A stretch of DNA of 64,000 nt from Massilia agrisoli (GTDB taxonomy: Bacteria > Pseudomonadota > Gammaproteobacteria > Burkholderiales > Burkholderiaceae_D), in the NCBI RefSeq assembly GCF_020831365.1, contig NZ_JAJHPV010000004.1, forward strand, positions 372,001 through 436,000, written 5' to 3'. Both the position numbers and the translations under genes were made by a program. Each line of letters starts with the position of its first letter. Position 1 is the first letter of the stretch. The notes under the pieces are model-generated. The model worked only from the letters and a program-made list of their open reading frames with translations. It made no database searches and had not been told where the DNA came from. Shown here one piece after another: positions 41,051-49,125 of this stretch.

Positions 41051-42268
41051 ATGCAACACGCTCTCCTGATCGCCGCCGCTTGCCTGATGGCCTTGTTGTC
41101 CACGGTGGGCGCGGCGCTGCCGTACCCGATCCTGCCGCCGCTGTTCGCATCGAGCGCGGCCAACGGCCTGAATACCTTCATGGATATGCCACCCAAGCTG
41201 CTGCTGGGCGTGGCGCTTGCCATCAACCCGCTCGGGCTGCTGATCGGCTCGGCCGTGCTGGGACCGTTGTCGGACCGCTTCGGCCGGCGCCGCATGATGC
41301 TGCTGGCCTCGTTCGGCGCTGCGGCCGGCCATGCGCTGTCGGCGCTGGCGCTGGTCATCGAATCCTACCCGCTGTTTTTGTTCGCCCGCTTTGCCACCGG
41401 CCTGCTGGAAGGACGCAGCGCGGTGGCGCGCGCACTGCTGGCGGACCGGCTGACTGGGCCACTGCGCCTGCGCGCCATGTCGTGGCTGAACGGCGCGTTT
41501 TACCTGGGCTGGCTGGCCGGGCCGCTGATGGCCGCCGCCACCATTGGCTTCGGCGTGACGGTGCCGTTCTGGATTGCGGCCGGCGCGCTGCTGCTGTCGG
41601 CCGCGCTGGTGGCCGCCGCGTTGCCGCGCGAAACGGCGTCCACCGCCGCGACCTCCTGGTGGCATGTCGCGCGCAACGAGCACTCGCTCAACTTGCTGCG
41701 CCACGACGAACTGCGCCGGCTGTTCATCGTCCACCTTGCGCTGACCTGCGGCGTGACCGCGTTCTACGAATTCTATCCCTTGTGGCTGGTCGAAGTTGCC
41801 GCCTATGACGCGCAGGGCATCGCGCTGGTCACCGCGGTCATGTGCGCCGTGATGACCTCGGTGTCGCTGTTCGCCGGGCGGCCCAGCACCGTGGCGCCGC
41901 TGCGGCTGGCCTCGGTGAACGCGCTGGGCGTGGCCATTGCTGTCGGCACAGTTGCTGCGGGCGATGCCCGGGTTGGCATGGCGGCCATCGTGCTGTTCGG
42001 TTTGCCGATGTCGTATTACAACGCGGTCGTGCCCGGCTGGTGCGCCGAGCGCTATGGCGGCTACGGGCAGGGTGCGGTGATGGGCTTGTTGTCCACCACG
42101 TTCTGCCTGGCCAATATCCTGATGGCGATTGCGGGCTCCCTGCTGGCGCTGATCGACACCCGCCTGGTGCTCGCGCTGGGCGCCGTGCTGGCGGCGTGGG
42201 CGAGCTGGCGGCTGCAAGGCTGGCACGACGAACTTGCCGCGGATGGCATCAAGGAGGGTGGACAATGA
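41051..42268 (+). CDS. Major facilitator superfamily transporter
   Basis: Polytopic inner-membrane transporter of 405 residues with about twelve helices. The loop after helix 2 has LGPLSDRFGRRRMMLLASFG, the classic MFS GxxxDRxGRR motif A, and LFARFATGLLEGRSAVARAL follows. Substrate unknown. Its stop overlaps the start of the HTH regulator gene by 4 bases, so both form an operon, and the long palindrome at 40971-41008 is a likely operator. This arrangement is typical for exporters controlled by an adjacent regulator. No clear ribosome site; the start is set by the hydrophobic N-terminus. Confidence 0.85.
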   Translation: MQHALLIAAACLMALLSTVGAALPYPILPPLFASSAANGLNTFMDMPPKLLLGVALAINPLGLLIGSAVLGPLSDRFGRRRMMLLASFGAAAGHALSALALVIESYPLFLFARFATGLLEGRSAVARALLADRLTGPLRLRAMSWLNGAFYLGWLAGPLMAAATIGFGVTVPFWIAAGALLLSAALVAAALPRETASTAATSWWHVARNEHSLNLLRHDELRRLFIVHLALTCGVTAFYEFYPLWLVEVAAYDAQGIALVTAVMCAVMTSVSLFAGRPSTVAPLRLASVNALGVAIAVGTVAAGDARVGMAAIVLFGLPMSYYNAVVPGWCAERYGGYGQGAVMGLLSTTFCLANILMAIAGSLLALIDTRLVLALGAVLAAWASWRLQGWHDELAADGIKEGGQ

Positions 42269-42885
42269 ATACTGCTGAACAAACGCTGTTCCTGCTGAAG
42301 ACGCGCGGGCCGCAGACGGCCCAGCAACTGGCGGTCCTGCTTGGACTGACGTCGATGGGCGCGCGGCGCCAGCTGGAAACCGCGGCGGAGAAGGGGCTGG
42401 CTGTCCACGAAGACATCGCCGACAAGGCAGGCCGGCCGTCGCGCCGCTGGATGCTGACGGCAAGCGGGCACGCGCGCTTTCCTGACCGTCACGCCGACCT
42501 GACCCTGAACCTGATCGAGCAGGCCCGCGCCGTGTTCGGCGAGGAGGGCCTGGAACGGCTGATCGGTGCGCGCGAGCAAGCCATCGAAGCGCATTACCGC
42601 ATGCTGGTCGACGATGCGCCCGACCTGGCCGGCCGGGTGGCGGCCCTGGCCGGTGCGCGCGATGCCGAAGGCTACATGGCCGACAGCGAAGTGCGCGCCG
42701 ACGGCAGCGTGCTGCTGGTCGAAAACCATTGCCCGATCTGCGCGGCCGCGAGCGCATGCCAGAACTTCTGCCGCTCGGAGCTGGAAATATTCCAGCGTGT
42801 GCTGGGCGAGGACTGCCAGGTCGAGCGCGCCGAGCACTTGCTGTCCGGTGCGCGGCGCTGCGTCTACGTCATCAAGCCCGTGTAA
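42265..42885 (+). CDS. HTH transcriptional regulator with cysteine cluster (SufR-like)
   Basis: Predicted DNA-binding regulator of 206 residues. The N-terminal winged helix has LKTRGPQTAQQLAVLLGLTS followed by MGARRQLETAAEKGLAVHED and KAGRPSRRWMLTASGHARF. The C-terminal part holds a Cys cluster, NHCPICAAASACQNFCRSEL, plus later C in EDCQVERAEH and SGARRCVYVI, similar to regulators of the SufR type that bind an iron-sulfur cluster. It is therefore a candidate redox, iron or metal sensor. ATGA overlap couples it to the MFS gene. It probably binds the palindrome upstream. Confidence 0.8.
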   Translation: MNTAEQTLFLLKTRGPQTAQQLAVLLGLTSMGARRQLETAAEKGLAVHEDIADKAGRPSRRWMLTASGHARFPDRHADLTLNLIEQARAVFGEEGLERLIGAREQAIEAHYRMLVDDAPDLAGRVAALAGARDAEGYMADSEVRADGSVLLVENHCPICAAASACQNFCRSELEIFQRVLGEDCQVERAEHLLSGARRCVYVIKPV

Positions 42886-42944
42886 GGCTGTTATATTGTC
42901 GGCCAGACGTTTTTTGCTACCACCGACAAAAGGACTGACTTACC

Positions 42945-44246
42945 GTGGCGACTTTTTCCCAACCTTCACAAGCGACAAGCGCCACCAATGGCGCCAGTGG
43001 CAATACCGGCGCGCTGGTCATCATCACCATCCTGTTCTTCATGTGGGGCTTGCTGACCGCATTGAATGACGTGCTGATTCCCCACCTGAAGTCGGTCTAC
43101 ACGCTGACCTACGTGCAGGCAATGCTGGTGCAGTTCTGTTTCTTTGGCGCTTACTTTGTGGTGTCCCTGCCGGCCGGCGCGCTGATCAGGCGGATTGGCT
43201 ACCAGGCCGGCGCGGTAGCCGGGCTGGTGATCGCGGCGCTTGGCTGCGCGCTGTTCTATCCGGCGTCCACCTCCGGCTACGCGGTTTTCCTGATGGCGTT
43301 CTTCATTCTCGCGTCGGGCATCACGATCTTGCAGGTGGCGGCCAATCCCTTCGTTACCGCGCTGGGCGATCCTGCGACCGCGTCGAGCCGGCTGACGCTG
43401 ACGCAGGCGTTTAACTCGCTTGGCACAACGGTCGCGCCTGCGCTGGGCGGCATGCTGATCCTGTCGGGCGCGGTGCTGACCGCATCCGAATTCGCCCTGC
43501 TGCCGGCCGCCGAGCAGCTGGCCTACCGCGCCAGGGAAGCTGCGGCAGTGCAGGGCCCGTACCTGGTGCTGGCCGCGTCGCTGCTGTGCCTGGCCTTGTT
43601 CTTCGCATTTGCCAAGCTGCCACGCATCGGTGCCGAGGGTACGGCTGCCGTCGAGACCGGCGGCATGCGCGAACTGCTGCGCCACCGCCATCTCGTGCTC
43701 GGCGCCATCGGCATCTTTGTGTACGTGGGTGGCGAAGTCAGCATCGGCAGCTTCCTGATCAACTACCTTGAACAGGGCAGCGTCGCGGGCATGAGCGCGG
43801 CGGAAGCGGCGCCGTACGTCAGTTATTACTGGGGCGGCGCGATGGTTGGCCGGTTCATCGGCTTTGCCGTGATGCGCTACGTTAGCCCGGGCAAGGCGCT
43901 GGCGTTCAATGCCGCCTGTTCGATTGCGCTGATCCTGGTGGCTGTGTTTGGCGAAGGCCAGCTGGCGATGTGGGCGATCCTGGCGGTCGGGCTGTGCAAC
44001 TCGATCATGTTCCCGACGATTTTCAGCATGGCGCTGCACAAGCTGGGACCGGCGACCGGGCAAGGCTCGGGCCTGTTGTGCATGGCGATCGTGGGCGGCG
44101 CGATCCTGCCGTTTGTACAGGGAATGGTTGCCGACCTGGCGGGCCTGCACCTGTCCTTCCTGGTGCCGGCCGCATGCTATGTGTACATCCTGTTTTTCGG
44201 GATGAAGTACGCGGGTTTGTACCGCGAAGGCTCGGCGCCAGCCTGA
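42945..44246 (+). CDS. FucP/GluP-type sugar MFS transporter
   Basis: Sugar:proton symporter-like protein of the FucP/GluP branch, 433 residues and about twelve helices. It shows the family start [80 protein letters not shown] and [14 protein letters not shown]. These motifs are characteristic of L-fucose and glucose/galactose transporters. Starts at a GTG with AAAGGA 9 bases upstream. It sits alone, followed by a strong terminator. The actual sugar is not known. Confidence 0.88.
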   Translation: MATFSQPSQATSATNGASGNTGALVIITILFFMWGLLTALNDVLIPHLKSVYTLTYVQAMLVQFCFFGAYFVVSLPAGALIRRIGYQAGAVAGLVIAALGCALFYPASTSGYAVFLMAFFILASGITILQVAANPFVTALGDPATASSRLTLTQAFNSLGTTVAPALGGMLILSGAVLTASEFALLPAAEQLAYRAREAAAVQGPYLVLAASLLCLALFFAFAKLPRIGAEGTAAVETGGMRELLRHRHLVLGAIGIFVYVGGEVSIGSFLINYLEQGSVAGMSAAEAAPYVSYYWGGAMVGRFIGFAVMRYVSPGKALAFNAACSIALILVAVFGEGQLAMWAILAVGLCNSIMFPTIFSMALHKLGPATGQGSGLLCMAIVGGAILPFVQGMVADLAGLHLSFLVPAACYVYILFFGMKYAGLYREGSAPA

Positions 44247-44256
44247 TGTGAAGATG

Positions 44257-44287
44257 AGGTTTCGGCTACAGCCAGCCGAAACCTTTT
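44257..44287 (+). terminator. Terminator of the sugar transporter gene
   Basis: AGGTTTCGGCT (44257-44267) and AGCCGAAACCT (44274-44284) form a perfect 11-bp stem with a 6-base loop, ending in four Ts. Its right arm also encodes the last codons of the convergent coiled-coil gene. Confidence 0.85.
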
Positions 44288-44508
44288 GCCATCAATGCGG
44301 CATTTCCGAGCGCAACAGTGATGATTGCACCGAAGATGAGCCGGAAGTCGGTTGTCCTGAGGCTATTGATGACGGAGCGGATGTCGCGCACATCTTCCTT
44401 GAGCTCCCTGATGTCGCTTTGAATCTGCTCCACAGCCACTTCCAGTCGAGTGATGCGCGCTTCCATGGCTAAATCATAGGCATCGCGCCCGTCACTTTCA
44501 ATGTTCAT
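44266..44508 (-). CDS. Small coiled-coil membrane protein
   Basis: An 80-residue protein. Residues 12-50 form a coiled coil (MEARITRLEVAVEQIQSDIR, ELKEDVRDIRSVINSLRTTD), followed by one membrane helix (FRLIFGAIITVALGNAALMA) and a short tail. It resembles small phage- or haemolysin-associated coiled-coil/TM proteins but no firm family is recognised. AAGGACA lies upstream of the ATG. Its last codons lie in the arm of the terminator hairpin of the convergent transporter gene. Whether it is expressed is not clear. Confidence 0.6.
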   Translation of the reverse strand: MNIESDGRDAYDLAMEARITRLEVAVEQIQSDIRELKEDVRDIRSVINSLRTTDFRLIFGAIITVALGNAALMAKGFGWL

Positions 44509-44567
44509 TTGTCTTGTCCTTCACTTGGCATTGGCTCAGGTGTCGGACAAGATCCGATCGATACAGT

Positions 44568-44789
44568 TCAGTTGGCAGCCATCGCGGAGGTGCGGCGAAT
44601 CTGCTTGCGCCGATCGTAGTTGTCCAGCAACGCCTGTTGCGCAACTTCCCCCTCGACCCCGCGCATTTTGAGGAAACGCTGGGCGGCGTCATTGCCAAAG
44701 GCCCGCTGGCAGGCCAGCGCTTCGCTGACGACGGCGGCGGTATCGTGGTCCTGGCGCCGGTCATCGGCGCGGCGATCCATTTGATCCAT
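44568..44789 (-). CDS. Small hypothetical protein
   Basis: A 73-residue, charged protein (MDQMDRRADDRRQDHDTAAV) with an excellent GGGAGG ribosome site 7 bases before the ATG. Most of it is predicted helical (AACQRAFGN-like region, then RFLKMRGVEGEVAQQALLDN). No family recognised and no membrane segment. It is 59 bases upstream of the coiled-coil gene on the same strand; the two may be co-transcribed. Confidence 0.5.
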   Translation of the reverse strand: MDQMDRRADDRRQDHDTAAVVSEALACQRAFGNDAAQRFLKMRGVEGEVAQQALLDNYDRRKQIRRTSAMAAN

Positions 44790-44965
44790 ATCATCCTCCC
44801 TTTGGTTTCTTGCATTTATAGCACGATAAAACGCAGCACGGTTGGTTTGACGCGGAACAAAAACGACAGGCCAAAAAATTTCCGTAGGGCACTTAAGATT
44901 TCTGCCATGATACCGTAAGTACCTGGGCGTAACGGTACGCGATAAAACTAACCAAGGGATAGAAA

Positions 44966-45424
44966 ATGAAGAAACTGCTTCAAGCACTGGTATGCTCGAC
45001 CGCTTTGATCATGTCCGCTGGCGCCTACGCTGCCGAGCAGGGCACCGCTGAGGAAGCGACCGCGATGGTCAAGAAAGCGGTTGCTTTCCTGAAGGCCAAC
45101 GGCAAGGACAAGGCCTTGGCCGAAATGTCGAACAACAAGGGCCAGTTTGTCGACCGCGACCTGTACATTTCGGTCTACGATATGAACGGCAAGGTCATCG
45201 CGCACGGCACCAACGCCAAGCTGATCGGCAAGGACGTCTCGGCCCTGAAGGACGCGGATGGCAAGGAATTTATCAAGGACATCCTGTCGCAGGCCAAAGC
45301 CAACGGCAAGGGCAAGTCGAACTACAAGTGGCAGAACCCGGTGACCAAGGAAATCCAGGCCAAGTCGGTCTATTTCGAGAAATCGGAAGACATGGTGTTC
45401 TCGGGCGGTTATTACACCAAGTAA
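44966..45424 (+). CDS. Secreted single-cache domain protein
   Basis: Periplasmic protein of 152 residues with a signal peptide (MKKLLQALVCSTALIMSAGA then YAAEQG) and one small cache domain: VKKAVAFLKANGKDKALAEM, DRDLYISVYDMNGKVIAHGT and NAKLIGKDVSALKDADGKEF, followed by YKWQNPVTKEIQAKSVYFEK, a typical sCache_2 core. Such domains usually form the sensor of chemoreceptors or kinases, but here no membrane helix or signalling domain follows, so the protein is free in the periplasm. It may be a ligand binder or a partner of a membrane sensor. Confidence 0.8.
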   Translation: MKKLLQALVCSTALIMSAGAYAAEQGTAEEATAMVKKAVAFLKANGKDKALAEMSNNKGQFVDRDLYISVYDMNGKVIAHGTNAKLIGKDVSALKDADGKEFIKDILSQAKANGKGKSNYKWQNPVTKEIQAKSVYFEKSEDMVFSGGYYTK

Positions 45425-45484
45425 CAAAGCATGGCGAAAGCGCGCACTGCATGGTGCGCGTTGTTGTGCGAATGCGCCGGACAC

Positions 45485-45508
45485 AAAAAAGCCACCTCAA
45501 GGGTGGCT
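45485..45508 (-). terminator. Terminator after tRNA-His
   Basis: AGCCACC/GGTGGCT stem with a short loop; on the minus strand it is followed by six Ts. It lies 29 bases after the tRNA-His 3' end. Confidence 0.75.
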
Positions 45509-45536
45509 CATTTTCGTTGCTGCGCATGTAAAACAA

Positions 45537-45613
45537 TGGGGTGGCTGATGGGGCTCGAACCCACGACAACAGGAATCACAATCCTGGACTCTACCAACTG
45601 AGCTACAGCCACC
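45537..45613 (-). tRNA. tRNA-His (anticodon GTG)
   Basis: Cloverleaf read on the minus strand: acceptor GTGGCTG pairs with CAGCCAC, D-loop contains AGCTCAGTTGGTAGAG, anticodon loop ATTGTGATT with anticodon GTG, T-arm GTGGGTTCGAGCCCCAT. The extra G at position -1 opposite C73, the identity element of tRNA-His, is present, and the CCA end is encoded. It lies downstream of murI on the same strand. Confidence 0.97.
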
Positions 45614-45685
45614 ACTGAGTTACATTTGTTCCGATGCTTCCGGGACAGCTAGAGATTATACAAACATATCTTTGGAATGGCAAAT

Positions 45686-46558
45686 CTAAATGTCGAGATT
45701 CGCTTGGACCAATGATTTTCCCGCGAGTTCCACCTCGGACACCGGCGCGTCGATCCCCAGCAGGCTGGAAAACGCCACCGACAGGGCGGCGGCGCTGGCG
45801 CTGGTGAAGCCTTCAATCCTCGCCGGCTCCTGACCTGCCGGATTGGTGCGCCCGGACGCTGCCAGCAGCCGCGCGAGCTGGCGCGCCACCGCGTCGCCGG
45901 TGTCGATCAGGACTACTTCACGCGCCGTCTCGCCGCGGACAATCGAATTGATGGTCGCCGTCACGAAGGGGTAGTGGGTGCAGCCGAGCACCAGCGTATC
46001 TGCGCCCTGGTCCAGCAGCGGCGCGATGTAGCGCTTCAGCATGGCCGTCGTGGCGGCCGAGTCCAGCTCGCCAAGTTCGATCTGGTCGGCCAGGCCGGTG
46101 CAGCCTTGCAGCAGGAATTCGACTTCGCTGGCCAGTCCGACTTGTTCGCGCAGTTGCAGGAACTTGGCGCCGCCAAGCGTGCATTCGGTGGCCAGTACGC
46201 CGACCTTGCCGTTGCGTGAAGCGGCGGCAGCTGGCTTCAGGCCGGGCTCGACGCCGACGATGGGCATGTCGGGGTAGTGCTCGCGGATCAGGCGGATCGC
46301 GGCGACGGTGGCGGTGTTGCAGGCGACCACCAGGGCCTTGGCGCCGCGGGCGACCAGGAAGGCGGCGATGGCGAGCGAGCGTTCTGCGACCACGTGCTCG
46401 GGCTTGTCGCCGTAGGGGGCGAAGCCGGAGTCGGCGAAGTAGAGCAGGTGTTCGTTGGGGAGCTGGGCGTGGATGTGGCGCAGGACCGAGAGGCCGCCGA
46501 CGCCGGAGTCGAAGACGCCGATGGGGGCGGCGAGAGACGGAAGGGAATTGTTTTCCAT
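45686..46558 (-). CDS. murI: Glutamate racemase MurI
   Basis: Makes D-glutamate for peptidoglycan. The 290-residue protein begins PIGVFDSGVGGLSVLRHI, has the first catalytic Cys in KALVVACNTATVAAIRLIRE and the second in TLVLGCTHYPFVTATINSI, which act as the two-base pair. FADSGFAPYGDKP is the substrate region. Length and motifs fit closely. It lies 89 bases after the fumarase gene on the same strand; a strong hairpin in that gap may separate them. tRNA-His follows. Confidence 0.96.
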   Translation of the reverse strand: MENNSLPSLAAPIGVFDSGVGGLSVLRHIHAQLPNEHLLYFADSGFAPYGDKPEHVVAERSLAIAAFLVARGAKALVVACNTATVAAIRLIREHYPDMPIVGVEPGLKPAAAASRNGKVGVLATECTLGGAKFLQLREQVGLASEVEFLLQGCTGLADQIELGELDSAATTAMLKRYIAPLLDQGADTLVLGCTHYPFVTATINSIVRGETAREVVLIDTGDAVARQLARLLAASGRTNPAGQEPARIEGFTSASAAALSVAFSSLLGIDAPVSEVELAGKSLVQANLDI

Positions 46559-46574
46559 AGTGGGATGCTAATGC

Positions 46575-46615
46575 AAGCGCCTTCCGCCGTTCAAGTTAAA
46601 ACGGCGGAGGCGCTT
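46575..46615. repeat. Strong inverted repeat between fumarase and murI
   Basis: AAGCGCC-TTCCGCCGTT and AACGGCGGA-GGCGCTT form a 16-bp stem with one bulged T and an 8-base loop. There is no T-tract on either side, so it may be a pausing, attenuating or protein-binding element and not a classical terminator. Confidence 0.5.
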
Positions 46616-46647
46616 CGCTTGTCCGCCCTACGTGATTCGCTATCGAT

Positions 46648-48177
46648 TTATTTCGTGACGACAGGGATGTTCAGCGTTTCGATCTTGGCTGCCCATTCTT
46701 TCGGGCCGGTGTTGTGGACCGATGTGCCGTTGGAGTCGACCGCTACCGTCACCGGCATGTCGACCACGTCGAACTCGTAGATCGCTTCCATGCCCATGTC
46801 TTCGAAACCGAGCACGCGGGCATTCTTGATCGCTTTCGACACCAGGTAAGCGGCGCCGCCAACTGCCATCAGGTAGGCCGATTTGTGCTTCTGGATCGAT
46901 TCGATCGCCGCAGGACCACGCTCGGCCTTGCCGATCATCGCGATCAGGCCGGTTTTGTCGAGCATCATCTCGGTGAACTTGTCCATCCGGGTCGCGGTCG
47001 TCGGGCCAGCCGGGCCGACTGCTTCGTCGCGGACCGGATCGACCGGGCCGACGTAGTAAATCACGCGGTTGGTGAAGTCGACCGGCAACTGCTCGCCTTT
47101 GGCCAGCATGTCCTGGATGCGCTTGTGGGCAGCGTCGCGGCCGGTCAGCATTTTGCCGTTCAGCAGCAGGGTCTGGCCCGGCGTCCACGATGCAACTTCT
47201 TCGCGGGTCAGGGTGTCGAGGTTGACGCGGCGCGACTTTTCGGTGTCCGGCGTCCAGTGCACTTCAGGCCAGGTCGACAGCGCAGGCGGTTCGATGTAGC
47301 TCGGACCGGAGCCGTCGAGCACGAAGTGCGCATGGCGGGTTGCCGCGCAGTTCGGGATCATCGCAACCGGCTTGGATGCGGCGTGGGTCGGGTACATCTT
47401 GATCTTCACGTCGAGCACGGTGGTCAGGCCGCCCAGGCCTTGCGCGCCAATGCCCAGCGAGTTGATCTTGTCGCACAGTTCGATACGCAGTTCTTCGGTC
47501 TTGTTCTGCGGGCCGCGCTGCTTGAGTTCGTACATGTCGATGTCGTCCATCAGCACTTCCTTGGCCATCAGCATCGCCTTCTCGGCGGTGCCGCCGATGC
47601 CGATACCCAGCATGCCTGGCGGGCACCAGCCTGCGCCCATGGTCGGCACGGTCTTCATGACCCAGTCGATCAGCGAATCGGACGGGTTCAGCATGACGAA
47701 CTTGGTCTTGTTTTCAGAGCCGCCGCCTTTGGCTGCCACCTTCACGTCGACGGTGTTGCCCTCGACCAGTTCCATGTGAACCACAGCCGGCGTGTTGTCC
47801 TTGGTGTTCTTGCGGTCGAACTGCGGGTCGGCCACGATCGATGCGCGCAGCTTGTTGTCGTCGAAGTTGTACGCGCGGCGCACGCCTTCGTTGACGGCGT
47901 CGGTGACGGTGCCCGAGAAACCTTCGAAGCGCACGCCCATGCCGATTTTCAGGAACACGTTAACGATGCCGGTGTCCTGGCAGATCGGGCGCTTGCCTTC
48001 CGCGCACATGCGCGAGTTGGTCAGGATCTGGGCGATCGCGTCCTTCGCGGCCGGGCTCTGCTCGGCTTCGTACGCGCGCGCCAGGTGCTGGATGTAATCG
48101 GCAGGGTGGTAATAGCTGATGTACTGAAGCGCGGCGGCGACGGATTCGATCAGGTCTTCCTGTTTGATGACGGTCAT
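46648..48177 (-). CDS. Class I fumarate hydratase (FumA/FumB type)
   Basis: Iron-sulfur fumarase of the TCA cycle, 509 residues. It contains RPICQDTGIVNVFLKIGMGV with the first cluster Cys, TMGAGWCPPGMLGIGIGGTA with another conserved Cys, the region GLGGLTTVLDVKIKMYPTHA, MIPNCAATRHAHFVLDGSGP and YVGPVDPVRDEAVGPAGPTT, all typical of two-domain class I fumarases. Oxygen-sensitive enzymes of this type need a [4Fe-4S] cluster. Single gene, same strand as murI and yqhA. Confidence 0.95.
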   Translation of the reverse strand: MTVIKQEDLIESVAAALQYISYYHPADYIQHLARAYEAEQSPAAKDAIAQILTNSRMCAEGKRPICQDTGIVNVFLKIGMGVRFEGFSGTVTDAVNEGVRRAYNFDDNKLRASIVADPQFDRKNTKDNTPAVVHMELVEGNTVDVKVAAKGGGSENKTKFVMLNPSDSLIDWVMKTVPTMGAGWCPPGMLGIGIGGTAEKAMLMAKEVLMDDIDMYELKQRGPQNKTEELRIELCDKINSLGIGAQGLGGLTTVLDVKIKMYPTHAASKPVAMIPNCAATRHAHFVLDGSGPSYIEPPALSTWPEVHWTPDTEKSRRVNLDTLTREEVASWTPGQTLLLNGKMLTGRDAAHKRIQDMLAKGEQLPVDFTNRVIYYVGPVDPVRDEAVGPAGPTTATRMDKFTEMMLDKTGLIAMIGKAERGPAAIESIQKHKSAYLMAVGGAAYLVSKAIKNARVLGFEDMGMEAIYEFDVVDMPVTVAVDSNGTSVHNTGPKEWAAKIETLNIPVVTK

Positions 48178-48196
48178 GGGAGTTCTCGGTTGGACG

Positions 48197-48814
48197 TTAG
48201 TGAGTCGTTTTGGACGCGTTCTGCGTCGTTGTCATGATGCGGTCGGTGTACGCGATTGCCAGTGCCGACAGCAAGAATACGGAGTGGATGACCGTTTGCG
48301 CGACCAGGACTTTTTCGGTGTAGGCAGCGGCATTGATAAAGGTCTTGAGCAAGTGAATCGACGAAATGCCGACAATCGCCATCGCCAGCTTGGTCTTCAG
48401 CACCGACGCGTTGACATGCGACAGCCATTCGGGCTGGTCGGGATGGCCCTGCAGATGCATGCGCGAGACAAAGGTCTCGTAGCCGCCGACGATCACCATG
48501 ATCAGCAAGTTAGAAATCATGACCACGTCGATCAGGCCGAGTACGACCAGCATGATGGTGGCTTCATTCAGTATAGTGGGACGCACGGCGCCCGGCACCG
48601 TTACCGCATCGAGCAGGTGCTTCAGCGAGTCGGCATTGCCCATGGCGGCGCCGATCAGGTCTTTCAGTTCAACCCAAAAATGGAACACGTAAACGCACTG
48701 CGCCAGGATCAGTCCGAGGTACAACGGTAGCTGCAGCCAGCGGCTGGAGAAGATCAGTGCATTGAGGGGAGTCAGTTTTTTTGGCGGGGTATTCGGGAAA
48801 CGCGGTTCAGACAT
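48197..48814 (-). CDS. yqhA: UPF0114 family membrane protein (YqhA-like)
   Basis: Inner-membrane protein of 205 residues with about four helices (PLYLGLILAQCVYVFHFWVE, TIMLVVLGLIDVVMISNLLI, TKLAMAIVGISSIHLLKTFI, VIHSVFLLSALAIAYTDRI). The stretch SNLLIMVIVGGYETFVSRMH is conserved in YqhA/UPF0114 proteins, whose role is unknown. It is 19 bases upstream of the fumarase gene on the same strand, so the two are probably co-transcribed. Confidence 0.85.
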   Translation of the reverse strand: MSEPRFPNTPPKKLTPLNALIFSSRWLQLPLYLGLILAQCVYVFHFWVELKDLIGAAMGNADSLKHLLDAVTVPGAVRPTILNEATIMLVVLGLIDVVMISNLLIMVIVGGYETFVSRMHLQGHPDQPEWLSHVNASVLKTKLAMAIVGISSIHLLKTFINAAAYTEKVLVAQTVIHSVFLLSALAIAYTDRIMTTTQNASKTTH

Positions 48815-49125
48815 TCGGGTGATGCTCCAGGAAAGGCAGAAATTTGCGATGCGTCATTTTACACCTGCTGAGCAGCGACGTTTTGCAAGGGCGTTGCATA
48901 AAGGAAGTTTGATTTCGCCCAAACGATCAGGCGAAACCGCCTCGCCTTGGGCCGGTAGGGCAAAGGCCTCGGTATTGATGATTGAAAGATTGGTAAAATC
49001 ATATAGAACAGCGCCCCCAGCGCACCATAACAAACACACATCGTGAGCTTTTTTGCACTGTAAGGGGGCAGTAAGCGACGGCGTCTAATGTTGTTGCAAA
49101 ACTAAAGCACCTTAGGGAGACGAGC
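48815..49125. other. Divergent intergenic region between yqhA and acs
   Basis: A 311-base gap holding the promoters of the yqhA-fumarase operon (minus) and acs (plus). I find AT-rich patches (TTGAAAGATTGGTAAAATCA around 48982) but no box pair with proper spacing, and no gene. A conserved ribosome site (TAGGGAGA) precedes acs. Confidence 0.4.
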
